A DNA stretch of 64,000 nt from Paracoccaceae bacterium. Lineage in GTDB: Bacteria > Pseudomonadota > Alphaproteobacteria > Rhodobacterales > Rhodobacteraceae. Numbering within the stretch: the first letter of the stretch is position 1; every line of letters starts with the position of its first letter. Positions 18,360 through 27,433 of this stretch are shown piece by piece. The translations under genes and the position numbers were made by a program. The stretch is taken from positions 186,001 to 250,000 of the forward strand of contig JANSYP010000002.1 of assembly GCA_024742405.1 (NCBI GenBank). The letters are read 5' to 3'. A model generated the notes under the pieces. That model worked only from the letters and a program-made list of their open reading frames with translations, made no database searches and was not told the origin of the DNA.

Positions 18360-19700
18360 TCAGAGATAATCGCTGCGTGACAAGCCGTATTTTGCCATCT
18401 TTTCGTTCAATGTACGTCGCGGCAAACTGAGCTCTTCCATCACCTTGGCAATCGATCCCCGATGGCGCCGCATGGTGGTGTCGATCAGCATTTTTTCGAA
18501 GGCTTCGACATAATGCTTGAGCGGTTTGCCTTCCGGCGTGATCGTGGGCGTCGTCGTGTCCGAGTCGGAGATCAGCAGCGATGTGATCGTGCCCCCGCCC
18601 CGTCGGGCCTGCAGGACCGCCCGTTCCGCCACGTTCATCATCTGACGCACATTGCCCGGCCACGGCGCCTGGAGCAGTTCGGCCGCCTCGCGCGCCGTCA
18701 CGGTGGGCGCTGGACAGCCGTAATCCTCGGCGAAATCCTCCATCAATGCGGTGAAGAGGCTGAGCACATCGTCGCCGCGGTTGCGCAGCGGCGGCAGATC
18801 GATGCGCATCGCCGACAGACGGTGAAAAAGATCGGGCCGCAAAAGATCGTCGCAGCTGCCGTCGCCTTCGGTGAGGTTGCAGACCGACACGATTCGCGGA
18901 ACGCTGTCTGCCGGTGTGCTCTTGAGCAGCGCCAGCAGGCGGGTTTGGGTTTCCTCGGACACCGCCTCGATATCTTCCAGCACGAGCGTGCCGCCGCGGG
19001 CCTGATGCCACGGGCTGTCGGGGGGCAGCGCGCCTTCCGGACCAGCCACGCCAAACAGCCGGTCGCACTGCACCTGTCCGCCGTCAGTGCCCAGAACATG
19101 GCGCACAAACGGACCCGACGGCGTCGGCCCGACAGCGTGCAATGCTTGCGCCACCAGGGTCTTTCCGGTGCCGGTTTCGCCGTAGATCAGCACGTGGCCT
19201 TCGGACTGCGCAGTGTCGAGGATCTCCTCGCGCAGACGCACCATTGCCGGACTGGTTCCGATCAATCGCCGCAACAGCGCCTCGCCACTGGCCAGCTCGT
19301 CGCGCAGTGACCGATTGGTCAGGGCAAGCCCGCGGGCCTGACAGGCCTTGCGCGCCAGATCGGACAGACGCTCGGGATCGAAGGGCTTTTCGAGAAAATC
19401 ATAGGCGCCGATCCGCATCGCTTCCACCGCCATGGGCACATCGCCATGACCTGTGATCACAATGACCGGCAGCGCGCTGTCAACGCCGAGCAAATGGCGC
19501 AGCAGCGTCATACCGTCCATCTCGGGCATCCGCAGATCGGTCATCACGATGCCCGGATAGCCTGATTTGATAGCGGCAAGCGCCTCGCGGGCGCTGGAAA
19601 ACGCCTCGGTTTCGAAACCAGACAATGTAAGCCATTGGCTGATCGACTGACGCATGTCGAGTTCGTCGTCCACGACAGCGATGCGGGAAATCTGTGTCAT
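18360..19700 (-). CDS. dctD: DctD-like response regulator of the sigma54-activator family
   Basis: A 446-residue regulator with receiver, AAA+ and Fis-type helix-turn-helix domains. The receiver phosphorylation site is Asp55 in MTDLRMPEMDG; Walker A is GETGTGKT at 174-181 and the Walker B region is LVLEDIE at about 239-245. The Fis-like helix-turn-helix is at the C-terminus (SIAKVMEELSLPRRTLNEKM). It pairs with the adjacent sensor DctB, 6 nt upstream, a system that senses C4-dicarboxylates and drives their uptake. Odd point: the GAFTGA loop that contacts sigma54 is absent; the segment after LFG reads GVAGPEGALPPDSPW. The transported-substrate genes (dctPQM) are not in the window. Confidence 0.88.
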   Translation of the reverse strand: MTQISRIAVVDDELDMRQSISQWLTLSGFETEAFSSAREALAAIKSGYPGIVMTDLRMPEMDGMTLLRHLLGVDSALPVIVITGHGDVPMAVEAMRIGAYDFLEKPFDPERLSDLARKACQARGLALTNRSLRDELASGEALLRRLIGTSPAMVRLREEILDTAQSEGHVLIYGETGTGKTLVAQALHAVGPTPSGPFVRHVLGTDGGQVQCDRLFGVAGPEGALPPDSPWHQARGGTLVLEDIEAVSEETQTRLLALLKSTPADSVPRIVSVCNLTEGDGSCDDLLRPDLFHRLSAMRIDLPPLRNRGDDVLSLFTALMEDFAEDYGCPAPTVTAREAAELLQAPWPGNVRQMMNVAERAVLQARRGGGTITSLLISDSDTTTPTITPEGKPLKHYVEAFEKMLIDTTMRRHRGSIAKVMEELSLPRRTLNEKMAKYGLSRSDYL

Positions 19701-19706
19701 CGGAAG

Positions 19707-21467
19707 TTACTCTGCTGCGAGAGAGCGATCAGAGGCAAGCGGTAGCACCATTTCAAAGACCGCGCCGGCGCCATCTGGCCGATTTCTGCCTGTCAGGCGC
19801 CCTCCCATGTTGGTTACGATGCCACTGGATATGGCCAGACCAAGGCCAAGCCCGTCGCCTGGGGCCTTGGTTGTGTAGAACGGCTCGAACAGCGCATCGA
19901 GATCGACGATACCACCGCCATTGTCGCGGATAGTCAGGTTCGCCTTGCGTCCAACGGCCATGATGACGTCGACCTGTGGGGTCTCCACATCGCTCACCGC
20001 GTCGAGCGCGTTGCGCAGCAGGTTGACGATCACCTGTTCGACTCTCAATTGGTCGCCCTCCACCATCACCGCACCTTCGGGCTGGCTGATCGACAACCGC
20101 ACGCCCTGGCGGTGCACCTGCGGTTCCATCATCGCCATGACAGCGCTGAGAGCGTCGCGCAGATCAAAGCTCTCTTCGGTCTCGGCACCGCGGTGCGCAT
20201 AGGATTTCAACTGACGCGTGATCGCGCTCATGCGATTGATCATGTGGTCGATGCGCTGAAATGAGGCGACGGCCTGATCCGTCCGCTGGCGTGCGATCAG
20301 CAGCCGGGCCCCGGCCAGGTAGGTCTTCATCGCGGCCAGCGGCTGGTTGAGCTCGTGGCTGACCGCCGCCGACATTTCGCCTAGGGCAGCCAGCTTGGAC
20401 GATTGCGCGAGCGACTGTTCGGCAAATTCCAGGTTCCGTTCGGCGCGCTGACGTTCGGAAATCTCGTGTTGCAACAGGTCGTTGAGCGCGCGCAACTGCT
20501 CGGATTCGCGCATCAGCTGATCGGAGCGCCGCTCCGCCCGCACCGACATGGAATAGAACAGCAATGCCAGCAGGATCGCGAAGGCCATTACCTCAAGCGC
20601 CAACACCGCATTTACCCGCTCGCGCACCTCGCCATAGTTGATGAAAGAGCCGATCCGCCACCCCTGGAATGGGATCCGCGCCTCGTTGCGCATCACCGCC
20701 GAACCCTTGAGGTAAGCATCCGGGCTGGAGGCGGTCCAGTCGGTGGTGGCACGGAAGGCGCGCTCGATGGGACTGTTCGCCGGCTCCACCGCGAGCGCCT
20801 CGGCTTCGGTCAGTCCCCGCCAGCCCGGTGTCGTCGTCAGCAGCACCTCGCCGGAACTATCAGTGACGATGACCGCGGTTGCGAACTGCGACCAGGACTC
20901 TTCGTACTTCCGCAGGTCGACCTCTACGACGATTACGCCGAGCGTTGTGGGTCCTTGTTTGACCGCGCGCGAATAGAAGAAGCGCGCCAGACCGGTATCT
21001 TCGCGAACAACGGTGAATACCGTATCGTTGGAGCGTAGCGCGTTGACATAAAAGGGCTCGCCCCGGTGCTGAGAGCCGAGCTCGACGCGATTGGTTGTCG
21101 CCACTGCGCGCCCGGTCTCGTCGAGCAGAAAGATAGAGGCGGAGCCGATTTCGTCCTGATAGGAAATCAGGCGCTGCGTGCTTTGGGAAAAGTCATCCGC
21201 CGTCAACGCGCCGATCAACGCGGGGTCACGGGACAACAGCAGAGGGACCACCGAGTTCCGGCGCAGTTCGCTCATCAGATTGCCGGAATAGAGCGCGAGC
21301 TGCACCTGTGCCTCGCTCCGGTCAATGGCAGCGAACCGTTCGGTCAGGGTGCGGTTGGTCGTCCAAATCGTGACAAGTGCGATCAGGAACAGCGCCAGCG
21401 CAGCGACGCGCAAACGCCAACCATCCTCTCGCAGGATGCGAAACCGGGGGAGCCTCTCGTCAGTCAT
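19707..21467 (-). CDS. dctB: DctB-like sensor histidine kinase for C4-dicarboxylates
   Basis: A 586-residue membrane sensor kinase. An N-terminal transmembrane segment (LRVAALALFLIALVTIWTT) and a second one near residue 290-310 (LEVMAFAILLALLFYSMSV) enclose a periplasmic tandem-PAS sensing region containing IFLLDETGRAVATTNR, as in Sinorhizobium DctB. A coiled coil follows, then HisKA with AAVSHELNQPLAAMKTYL carrying the phosphorylated His, and a HATPase domain with NLLRNALDAV, RDNGGGI and GLGLGLAIS. It precedes dctD with a 6-nt gap, so the pair is one operon. Confidence 0.92.
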   Translation of the reverse strand: MTDERLPRFRILREDGWRLRVAALALFLIALVTIWTTNRTLTERFAAIDRSEAQVQLALYSGNLMSELRRNSVVPLLLSRDPALIGALTADDFSQSTQRLISYQDEIGSASIFLLDETGRAVATTNRVELGSQHRGEPFYVNALRSNDTVFTVVREDTGLARFFYSRAVKQGPTTLGVIVVEVDLRKYEESWSQFATAVIVTDSSGEVLLTTTPGWRGLTEAEALAVEPANSPIERAFRATTDWTASSPDAYLKGSAVMRNEARIPFQGWRIGSFINYGEVRERVNAVLALEVMAFAILLALLFYSMSVRAERRSDQLMRESEQLRALNDLLQHEISERQRAERNLEFAEQSLAQSSKLAALGEMSAAVSHELNQPLAAMKTYLAGARLLIARQRTDQAVASFQRIDHMINRMSAITRQLKSYAHRGAETEESFDLRDALSAVMAMMEPQVHRQGVRLSISQPEGAVMVEGDQLRVEQVIVNLLRNALDAVSDVETPQVDVIMAVGRKANLTIRDNGGGIVDLDALFEPFYTTKAPGDGLGLGLAISSGIVTNMGGRLTGRNRPDGAGAVFEMVLPLASDRSLAAE

Positions 21468-21559
21468 GGATGCAGTTTAACCCAGAGTCTGTGTCAGGTG
21501 ATCCCGCTTTTTTGTTTGCCGCCGGGGCAACCCTGTCGCAAGCGTCACGGGGCGGACAG

Positions 21560-22231
21560 TTACGCTGTCGCGAGCGTTTCCGCGAGCCCGGCAAACAGTG
21601 CCGCACCATCAGCACTGCCTTGCCGCGCCTCCAATGCCCGTTCGGGGTGGGGCATCATGCCGAGCACCCGTCGGTTCTGCGACAGCACGCCGGCAATATC
21701 CCCGGCCGATCCGTTGGGCGTGTCACGATACCGAAACGCGATCCTGTCCTCGTCGGAGAGCTGTGCAAGTTGCTCGGGCCCGACGGTGTAATTGCCGTCA
21801 TGGTGCGCGATCGGGATGGCGATGGTATCGCCAAGGGTATAGCCGACGGTGAACGGGCTGTCGGTCGTCACAACCTCCAGCGCTTCGGTCCGGCACAGAA
21901 ACTTGATGCCGGCATTGCGCATCAGCGCGCCGGGTAACAGCCCCATTTCGGTCAGCACCTGAAAGCCGTTGCACACGCCCAGCACAATTCCGCCGGTCGC
22001 CGCGAAATCGGCCACCGCGCGGCAAATCGGCGAGCGCGCCGCAATCGCACCGCAACGCAGATAGTCGCCGTAGGAAAACCCGCCCGGCAGCCCGACCACG
22101 TCGATCCCGTCGGGCAGCACCGTCTCTTTGTGCCAGACCATCGCGGGCGTCTGCCCGGTGATGCGCTGGAACGCGACCGCCATGTCGCGGTCGCAGTTGG
22201 AGCCGGGAAAGACGATCACGGCAGCGCGCAT
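21560..22231 (-). CDS. purQ: Phosphoribosylformylglycinamidine synthase, glutaminase subunit
   Basis: PurQ, 223 residues, hydrolyses glutamine to feed ammonia to PurL in step four of purine synthesis. The N-terminus [15 protein letters not shown], the nucleophile Cys in [12 protein letters not shown] and the catalytic His/Glu in [10 protein letters not shown] are all present. Its start overlaps the purS stop by one base (TGATG), consistent with a complex of PurQ, PurS and PurL. purL is not in the window. Confidence 0.97.
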   Translation of the reverse strand: MRAAVIVFPGSNCDRDMAVAFQRITGQTPAMVWHKETVLPDGIDVVGLPGGFSYGDYLRCGAIAARSPICRAVADFAATGGIVLGVCNGFQVLTEMGLLPGALMRNAGIKFLCRTEALEVVTTDSPFTVGYTLGDTIAIPIAHHDGNYTVGPEQLAQLSDEDRIAFRYRDTPNGSAGDIAGVLSQNRRVLGMMPHPERALEARQGSADGAALFAGLAETLATA

Positions 22232-22470
22232 CAGGCGATCTCGATCCGGTAGCTTTCAATGACTGTGTTGGCGAGCAGCTTTTCGCACATCTGCGTAACG
22301 CTGTGGCGGGCGCGTTCGGGGTCGGTCTCGTCCAGATCGAGCTCAATCACCTTGCCCTGCCTTACCCCGTCGACACCGTCAAAACCAAGCGCGCCGAGCG
22401 CATGGCGCACAGCCTCGCCTTGCGGGTCGAGCACGCCGTTCTTGAGCATGACTTGCACGCGAGCCTTCAT
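22231..22470 (-). CDS. purS: Phosphoribosylformylglycinamidine synthase subunit PurS
   Basis: PurS, 79 residues, the small structural subunit that bridges PurQ and the small-type PurL. The pattern [30 protein letters not shown] and the C-terminal [14 protein letters not shown] is characteristic. It sits between purC (18 nt upstream) and purQ (1-nt overlap), making a purC-purS-purQ operon. Confidence 0.96.
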   Translation of the reverse strand: MKARVQVMLKNGVLDPQGEAVRHALGALGFDGVDGVRQGKVIELDLDETDPERARHSVTQMCEKLLANTVIESYRIEIA

Positions 22471-22488
22471 GGTCAGGTCCCCCGGGGG

Positions 22489-23250
22489 TCAGTTGATCAG
22501 GTGCGGTTTGGTCATTTGCGTCGCCATGGCGGGCAGCACGCCGAGCCGCCGTGCAACCTCGGTATAGGCCTCGGCCAGATTGCCGATATCTTGCCTAAAA
22601 ACGTCCTTGTCGAGCTTGTCGCCACTCTTGATGTCCCACAGCCGGCAGCTGTCGGGGCTGATTTCGTCGGCGACCACGAGCCGCTGGAAATCGCCGTCCC
22701 AGATGCGGCCGATCTCGATCTTGAAATCGATCAGGCGGATCCCGACGGCAAGCATGACCCCGGACAGGAAATCGTTCACGCGCAGGGCCAGCGCGACCAT
22801 GTCGTCAAGATCCTGCTGCGAGGCCCAGCCGAAGGCGATGATATGTTCTTCGGAGACCAGCGGATCACCGAGTTCGTCGTTCTTGAAGCTGAACTCCACG
22901 ATCGGACGGGGCAGCGCCTCGCCTTCAGGGATGCCCAGCCGCTTGCAGATCGACCCCGCGGCACGGTTCCGCACGATCACCTCCAGCGGGATGATCTCGA
23001 CGGAGCGGATGAGCTGCTCGCGCATGTTGATGCGGCGAATGAAATGGGTCGGCACGCCGATCGTGTTGAGCCCATCCATGAAAAATTCCGACAGGCGGTT
23101 GTTCAATACACCCTTGCCTTCGATGACGTCGCGCTTCTCGGCGTTGAACGCCGTCGCGTCGTCCTTGAAATGCTGCACGAGCGTGCCCGGCTCCGGTCCT
23201 TCATAGAGGATCTTCGCCTTGCCTTCATAGAGTTTCTTGCGGCGTGCCAT
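22489..23250 (-). CDS. purC: Phosphoribosylaminoimidazole-succinocarboxamide synthase
   Basis: SAICAR synthase, 253 residues, joins CAIR and aspartate with ATP in purine synthesis. The N-terminus [16 protein letters not shown] is diagnostic; [11 protein letters not shown] and [10 protein letters not shown] contribute to substrate binding. The start is placed at the ATG at 23250, 25 codons inside the longest open frame, because it matches the family N-terminus and follows ACGGAGC. It is the first gene of the purCSQ operon. Confidence 0.97.
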   Translation of the reverse strand: MARRKKLYEGKAKILYEGPEPGTLVQHFKDDATAFNAEKRDVIEGKGVLNNRLSEFFMDGLNTIGVPTHFIRRINMREQLIRSVEIIPLEVIVRNRAAGSICKRLGIPEGEALPRPIVEFSFKNDELGDPLVSEEHIIAFGWASQQDLDDMVALALRVNDFLSGVMLAVGIRLIDFKIEIGRIWDGDFQRLVVADEISPDSCRLWDIKSGDKLDKDVFRQDIGNLAEAYTEVARRLGVLPAMATQMTKPHLIN

Positions 23251-23406
23251 GCATGCTCCGTGGGGAAACCGGCGCCGACTCCCGCGCCCGGTGAGCGGGA
23301 TATACGGGAAGGGCCGCAGTGGCACAAGAACGCGGCATTTTACCTTGTGTAGCTGTGTCGAACACCCCAGTTATAGCTTAACCCCGATTTGACACGGAGA
23401 TGCCCG

Positions 23407-23721
23407 ATGACCACCTTTGACGAACGCGAAAACGCGTTTGAAAGCAAGTTCGCCCACGACAACGAAATGATGTTCAAGGCCGTGGCGCGTCGTAACAAGC
23501 TGCTGGGCTATTGGGCGGCGGAACTGCTGGGCAAAACCGGGGACGATGCCGAAGCCTACGCGGTCGAAGTGGTAAAGTCGGACTTCGAAGAGGCCGGCCA
23601 CGAGGATGTGGTGCGCAAGGTCTCGGGCGATCTCGGCGACAAGGCAACCGACGCGGAGATCCGCGCCAAGATGGCCGAGATGCTCGCGGTCGCCCAAAAG
23701 CAGTTGATGGCCGAGAGCTGA
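23407..23721 (+). CDS. F1-ATPase inhibitor zeta subunit (DUF1476)
   Basis: A 104-residue protein of the DUF1476 family, which in Paracoccus denitrificans is the zeta subunit that blocks ATP hydrolysis by the F1Fo-ATP synthase. The inhibitory N-terminus MTTFDERENAFESKFAHD and the following four-helix core (RRNKLLGYWAAELLG, then a GDLGDKATDAEIRAKM stretch) fit well. The ATG at 23407 is chosen over one six codons upstream because the family starts at MTTFDERE. It is transcribed divergently from purC and stands alone. Confidence 0.9.
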   Translation: MTTFDERENAFESKFAHDNEMMFKAVARRNKLLGYWAAELLGKTGDDAEAYAVEVVKSDFEEAGHEDVVRKVSGDLGDKATDAEIRAKMAEMLAVAQKQLMAES

Positions 23722-23865
23722 GCACAGGTTCGGCGCCGGAGCCATCTGGCCCCGGCCGGTTGCTGATCGCAACGGGGCTCATGATTATTATGCGCATTAT
23801 GAATTTGTCTCATGGCGCGCAGTATGGCAGGGACGCTTGACCCGCGCTGCCGAAAGCTCCCTTCC

Positions 23866-24885
23866 ATGACCGATGCCCTGACGACCCACCTCGCCACCCA
23901 TGAATGGGTGCTTGCCGACGGCGCGACGGGTACGAACCTGTTCAATATGGGTCTGTCTTCTGGCGATGCGCCGGAGCTCTGGAACGAGCAGGAGCCCGAC
24001 AAGATCCGCGCGCTGTATAGCGGCGCGGTCGACGCCGGCAGCGATCTGTTTCTGACAAACAGCTTTGGCGGCAACGCCGCGCGGCTGAAGCTGCATGACG
24101 CGGGGCACCGCGCGCGCGAGCTGTCACGCATGTCAGCCGAGCTCGGTCGAGAGATCGCCGATGCCGCGGGCCGCACGGTGATCGTGGCGGGCTCCGTTGG
24201 ACCGACCGGCGAAATCATGGCGCCCATGGGCCCCCTGACCCACGAACTGGCCGTGGAGATGTTTCACGAGCAGGCCGAAGGTCTGAAAGAAGGGGGCGCC
24301 GACGTGCTCTGGGCCGAGACGATCAGTGCGCCCGAGGAATACCGCGCCGCCGCCGAAGCCGCCGGATTGGCGGGGATGCCCTGGTGCGGTACGATGAGCT
24401 TCGACACCGCCGGGCGTACGATGATGGGCCTGACCTCGACCGACATGGTCACCATGGTCGATGGACTGGACTACGCCCCCCTGGCGTTCGGCGCCAATTG
24501 CGGCGTCGGCGCATCGGACCTTCTGCGCACGGTGCTGGGCTTTTCGGCCACCGGCACTGAGCGTCCGATCATCGCCAAGGGCAATGCGGGCATTCCAAAA
24601 TTCGTCGACGGGCACATCCACTATGACGGCACGCCGGAGTTGATGGCCGACTATGCGGTGCTGGCACGTGCCTGTGGCGCCACGATCATCGGCGGCTGCT
24701 GCGGCACGACGCCCGAGCATCTCCGCCACATGCGCGAGGCGTTGGAAACCCGGCCCAAGGCGGAGCGACCCTCGCTGGAGACCATTTCCGACGCGTTGGG
24801 CGGGTTCTCGTCGCCAGTTGACGGCACCGGGGAAAACACCGGACCAACGCGGGCGCGGCAATCGCGCCGCAAGGCGCGCGGCTAG
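23866..24885 (+). CDS. bmt: Homocysteine S-methyltransferase module (annotated in relatives as betaine-homocysteine methyltransferase)
   Basis: A 339-residue zinc-dependent homocysteine methyltransferase equivalent to the N-terminal module of MetH. It shows LADGATGTNLF, FLTNSFGGN, and the three zinc-binding cysteines: Cys212 in GANCG and Cys278-Cys279 in GGCCGT. The product lacks the pterin- and cobalamin-binding modules of full-length MetH; a cobalamin-binding protein is encoded at 26124, just past an unrelated minus-strand gene. The two may form part of a split methionine synthase, as known in Rhodobacteraceae, or use betaine or another donor. The ATG at 23866 matches the family start. Confidence 0.85.
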   Translation: MTDALTTHLATHEWVLADGATGTNLFNMGLSSGDAPELWNEQEPDKIRALYSGAVDAGSDLFLTNSFGGNAARLKLHDAGHRARELSRMSAELGREIADAAGRTVIVAGSVGPTGEIMAPMGPLTHELAVEMFHEQAEGLKEGGADVLWAETISAPEEYRAAAEAAGLAGMPWCGTMSFDTAGRTMMGLTSTDMVTMVDGLDYAPLAFGANCGVGASDLLRTVLGFSATGTERPIIAKGNAGIPKFVDGHIHYDGTPELMADYAVLARACGATIIGGCCGTTPEHLRHMREALETRPKAERPSLETISDALGGFSSPVDGTGENTGPTRARQSRRKARG

Positions 24886-24895
24886 AGCCATGATC

Positions 24896-25978
24896 TCAGA
24901 ACAGGCTCAGCTGATCGCCGGGCCGGGCGGGAACGCGAAACCGGCCGCAGTCCAGTGCTGGCAGGTCCCTCGACAGTCCCTGCCGGCGTCGCGCGAGATC
25001 GAACCGGCGGGCGAGCAGTTCGGCGTGCACGCCCTGACCGCGCATGCGGTGGCCCCATCGCGGGTCATAATCGCGCCCGCCATTGGCTTCGCGTACCCGC
25101 GCCATGACCTTCGCCGCGCGCCCCGGCTCGTGCTCGGCCAGCCATTCGCGAAAGAGCCCCGCCACTTCGAGCGGCAGGCGCAGATGGATCATGGTTGCGG
25201 CGCGCGCCCCGGCCTCGGCTGCCGCGGTGAGGATCGGTTCGATCTCGTGATCGGTAAGCCCGGGGATGACCGGCGAAACCATGACACGCACGGGGATGCC
25301 CGTAGCCGCCAGGTTGCGGATCATCGCGATCCGGCGGACCGGTGCCGGCACCCGCGGTTCCATCCGGCGGGCAAGGTTGCGGTCCAGCGTCGTCACGCTG
25401 ACGCCGACCTGCGCCAGACCATCCGCCGCCATCGGAGCGAGGATATCGATATCGCGTTCGATCAGACTGCCTTTCGTCGCGATGGTGACCGGATGAGCAT
25501 GGTCGCGCAGCACTTCGAGGATGGCGCGCATGATGCCCCGGTCCCGTTCGATCGGCTGGTAGGGATCAGTGTTCGTCCCGATGGCAATCGGGGCTGGCCG
25601 GTAGGACGGGCGCGCCAGTTCGCGGGTCAGGACCTCCGGCGCGTCGGGCCGGGCGATGAGCTTGGTTTCGAAGTCCAGTCCCGGCGACAGCCCCAGAAAC
25701 GCGTGGGTCGGGCGTGCAAAACAGTAGATGCAGCCATGCTCGCAGCCCCGGTAGGGGTTGATCGAGCGATCAAACGAGATGTCCGGAGACCTGTTGCGCG
25801 TGATCACGCGGCGAGGCCGTTCGTCGGAGACCTCCGTACGCAAGGGCGGCAGGTCCTCGGGCACCTCCCAGCCATCCAAAACAGCTTCACGGGCCAGCGG
25901 TTCGAACCGACCGGTGGCGTTGCTGGCCGCCGCCCGGCCCGGCCGGCGCGGACCGGGAGGCGAATCGCCGGACTGCAT
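24896..25978 (-). CDS. PA0069-family radical SAM protein (SplB-like DNA repair photolyase group)
   Basis: A 360-residue radical SAM enzyme of the COG1533 group. The Cx3CxxC cluster motif is at Cys79, Cys83 and Cys86 (GCEHGCIYC), followed by GTNTDPYQPIER, typical of this family and of spore photoproduct lyase relatives. No substrate has been shown for the PA0069 group. The gene is preceded, 13 nt upstream of the ATG, by a sequence that fits the alphaproteobacterial LexA box, which would put it under SOS control and argues for a role in DNA damage. It faces away from its cobalamin-binding neighbour. Confidence 0.85.
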   Translation of the reverse strand: MQSGDSPPGPRRPGRAAASNATGRFEPLAREAVLDGWEVPEDLPPLRTEVSDERPRRVITRNRSPDISFDRSINPYRGCEHGCIYCFARPTHAFLGLSPGLDFETKLIARPDAPEVLTRELARPSYRPAPIAIGTNTDPYQPIERDRGIMRAILEVLRDHAHPVTIATKGSLIERDIDILAPMAADGLAQVGVSVTTLDRNLARRMEPRVPAPVRRIAMIRNLAATGIPVRVMVSPVIPGLTDHEIEPILTAAAEAGARAATMIHLRLPLEVAGLFREWLAEHEPGRAAKVMARVREANGGRDYDPRWGHRMRGQGVHAELLARRFDLARRRQGLSRDLPALDCGRFRVPARPGDQLSLF

Positions 25979-25990
25979 GCGTCAAAATTA

Positions 25991-26005
25991 GAACATAAAG
26001 AGAAC
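25991..26005 (-). promoter_or_regulatory. LexA (SOS) box upstream of the radical SAM gene
   Basis: On the minus strand the sequence reads GTTC-TCTTTAT-GTTC, an exact match to the GTTC-N7-GTTC direct repeat bound by LexA in alphaproteobacteria such as Rhodobacter. It lies 13 to 27 nt upstream of the start codon at 25978, where it would overlap the promoter or transcription start. The opposite strand gene starts about 120 nt away and could also be affected, though less likely. Confidence 0.65.
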
Positions 26006-26123
26006 ATCCACAAGCTGCGGCCCCGTCTGTCGCCATTTGGCGATTTAATGTCGGCGCGGGACGCGCGCGAAGGCAACGGCCCAAGCACCACTGTTGAAAG
26101 ACTGCTCCCGGAGACTGCCCGCC

Positions 26124-26828
26124 ATGGCTGATGAAGACGACGAAATCATCCTCGCTGAGCTGAGCGACGAAGAGCTCACCGAACAGATGATGGACGACCT
26201 CTATGACGGGCTGAAACCCGAAATCGAAGAGGCCGTGAACATCCTGCTCGCGCGCGATTGGGCACCCTACGACATCCTGACCAAGGCACTGGTCGCGGGC
26301 ATGACCATCGTCGGAAACGATTTCCGCGACGGGATCCTGTTCGTGCCCGAGGTGTTGCTGGCGGCCAACGCGATGAAGGGCGGCATGGCCATTCTCAAAC
26401 CGCTGCTGGTGGAAACTGGCGCGCCGCGGATGGGCAAGATGGTCATCGGCACCGTCAAAGGCGACATCCACGACATCGGCAAGAACCTCGTGGCGATGAT
26501 GATGGAAGGCGCAGGGTTCGAGGTGGTCGATCTGGGCATCAACAATGCGGTGGAAAGCTATCTGGAGGCGATCGAGCGCGAAGAGGCCGACATCCTCGGC
26601 ATGTCCGCACTGTTGACGACAACCATGCCCTACATGAAGGTCGTCATAGATACGCTGATCGAAAAGCAGATGCGCGAGAATTACATCATCATGGTCGGCG
26701 GTGCGCCTCTGAACGAAGAATTCGGCAAAGCCATCGGGGCGGACGCCTATTGCCGCGACGCTGCCGTCGCGGTGGAGACCGCAAAGGATCTGATCGCGCG
26801 GCGTCATAACAGCCTCGCCGCACAGTAG
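26124..26828 (+). CDS. Corrinoid (cobalamin-binding) methyl-transfer protein
   Basis: A 234-residue protein with the two-part layout of MetH cobalamin modules and methyltransferase corrinoid proteins: an N-terminal helical cap (residues 20-95, LLARDWAPYDILTKALV) and a Rossmann-like B12 domain. The lower-ligand motif DxHxxG is GDIHDIG at residues 113-119, followed by the usual GFEVVDLGIN, MSALLTTTM and VGGAPL segments. It would carry methylcobalamin for the homocysteine methyltransferase encoded at 23866. The ATG at 26124 is chosen from the clear MADEDDEI start; the upstream frame is unsupported. Confidence 0.9.
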   Translation: MADEDDEIILAELSDEELTEQMMDDLYDGLKPEIEEAVNILLARDWAPYDILTKALVAGMTIVGNDFRDGILFVPEVLLAANAMKGGMAILKPLLVETGAPRMGKMVIGTVKGDIHDIGKNLVAMMMEGAGFEVVDLGINNAVESYLEAIEREEADILGMSALLTTTMPYMKVVIDTLIEKQMRENYIIMVGGAPLNEEFGKAIGADAYCRDAAVAVETAKDLIARRHNSLAAQ

Positions 26829-26898
26829 GCTGAGCCGACACACGTCTTGCGCCCTGCCAGCGCGGCCCCCACCTTTGGCGTAACCCGGAGGACTCCAA

Positions 26899-27117
26899 AT
26901 GCCGCTCGACCGTTTCGTTCTGATCCTCGTTGTCGTCATCGTCGCGGCCGCTCTGACCGTCGGCGTCGCGGTCTGGGCCGCGGCGGCGTTCCAGTTGCCG
27001 GCTGTCGCGCTTGCGGCGGCCGCACCTGGGCTTCTTCTGGCCTATGTCGCCTGGCGCGTGATCGCAGACCGGCTCGGCAACGCCGAAGACGACTACTACG
27101 ACCGAACCCCGCGCTGA
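26899..27117 (+). CDS. Small two-helix membrane protein
   Basis: A 72-residue protein with two hydrophobic segments (ILVVVIVAAALTVGVAVWAA and VALAAAAPGLLLAYVAWRV) and a short acidic C-terminal tail (AEDDYYDRTPR). A strong GGAGG lies ahead of the ATG. The stop is one base before the ATG of the YbjQ gene, so the two are coupled. No family is recognised. Confidence 0.75.
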   Translation: MPLDRFVLILVVVIVAAALTVGVAVWAAAAFQLPAVALAAAAPGLLLAYVAWRVIADRLGNAEDDYYDRTPR

Positions 27118-27118
27118 C

Positions 27119-27433
27119 ATGCTGGTGGTGACCACCGACGGCGTGCCCGGGCGGCAGATCACTGGCGCGCTCGGCATCGTGCGCGGATCGACCGTGCGCG
27201 CCAAGCATGTGGGCGCGGACATCGTGGCGGGCTTGCGCAGTGTCGTGGGTGGCGAGGTCAAGGAATATGCCCAGCTCTTGGCGGCCGCGCGGGAACAGGC
27301 CTTGGACCGCATGAAGGCTGAAGCCACAACGCTTGGTGCAGATGCGGTGGTCGCGGTCCGGATGGAGACCTCGACGATCCGCGATGGCGCCAGCGAGGTG
27401 ATTGCCTATGGCACTGCCGTCACCCTCGCCTGA
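27119..27433 (+). CDS. YbjQ/UPF0145-family protein
   Basis: A 104-residue protein of the YbjQ (DUF74) family, which forms small pentameric beta-rich rings of unknown function, sometimes described as heavy-metal-binding without direct proof. Visible landmarks are the N-terminal VVTTDGVPGRQI, GIVRGSTVRAKHVGAD and the C-terminal EVIAYGTAV. It follows the small membrane protein by one base and its end overlaps the DUF1638 gene by 26 nt, so the three genes form a run. Confidence 0.88.
   Translation: MLVVTTDGVPGRQITGALGIVRGSTVRAKHVGADIVAGLRSVVGGEVKEYAQLLAAAREQALDRMKAEATTLGADAVVAVRMETSTIRDGASEVIAYGTAVTLA

Noticed and set aside
23722-23865. Possible SAM or SAH riboswitch ahead of the homocysteine methyltransferase gene
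   Set aside because: There is a mismatched hairpin (around 23756-23775) but none of the conserved cores of SAM-II, SAM/SAH or SAH riboswitches that I can recognise.
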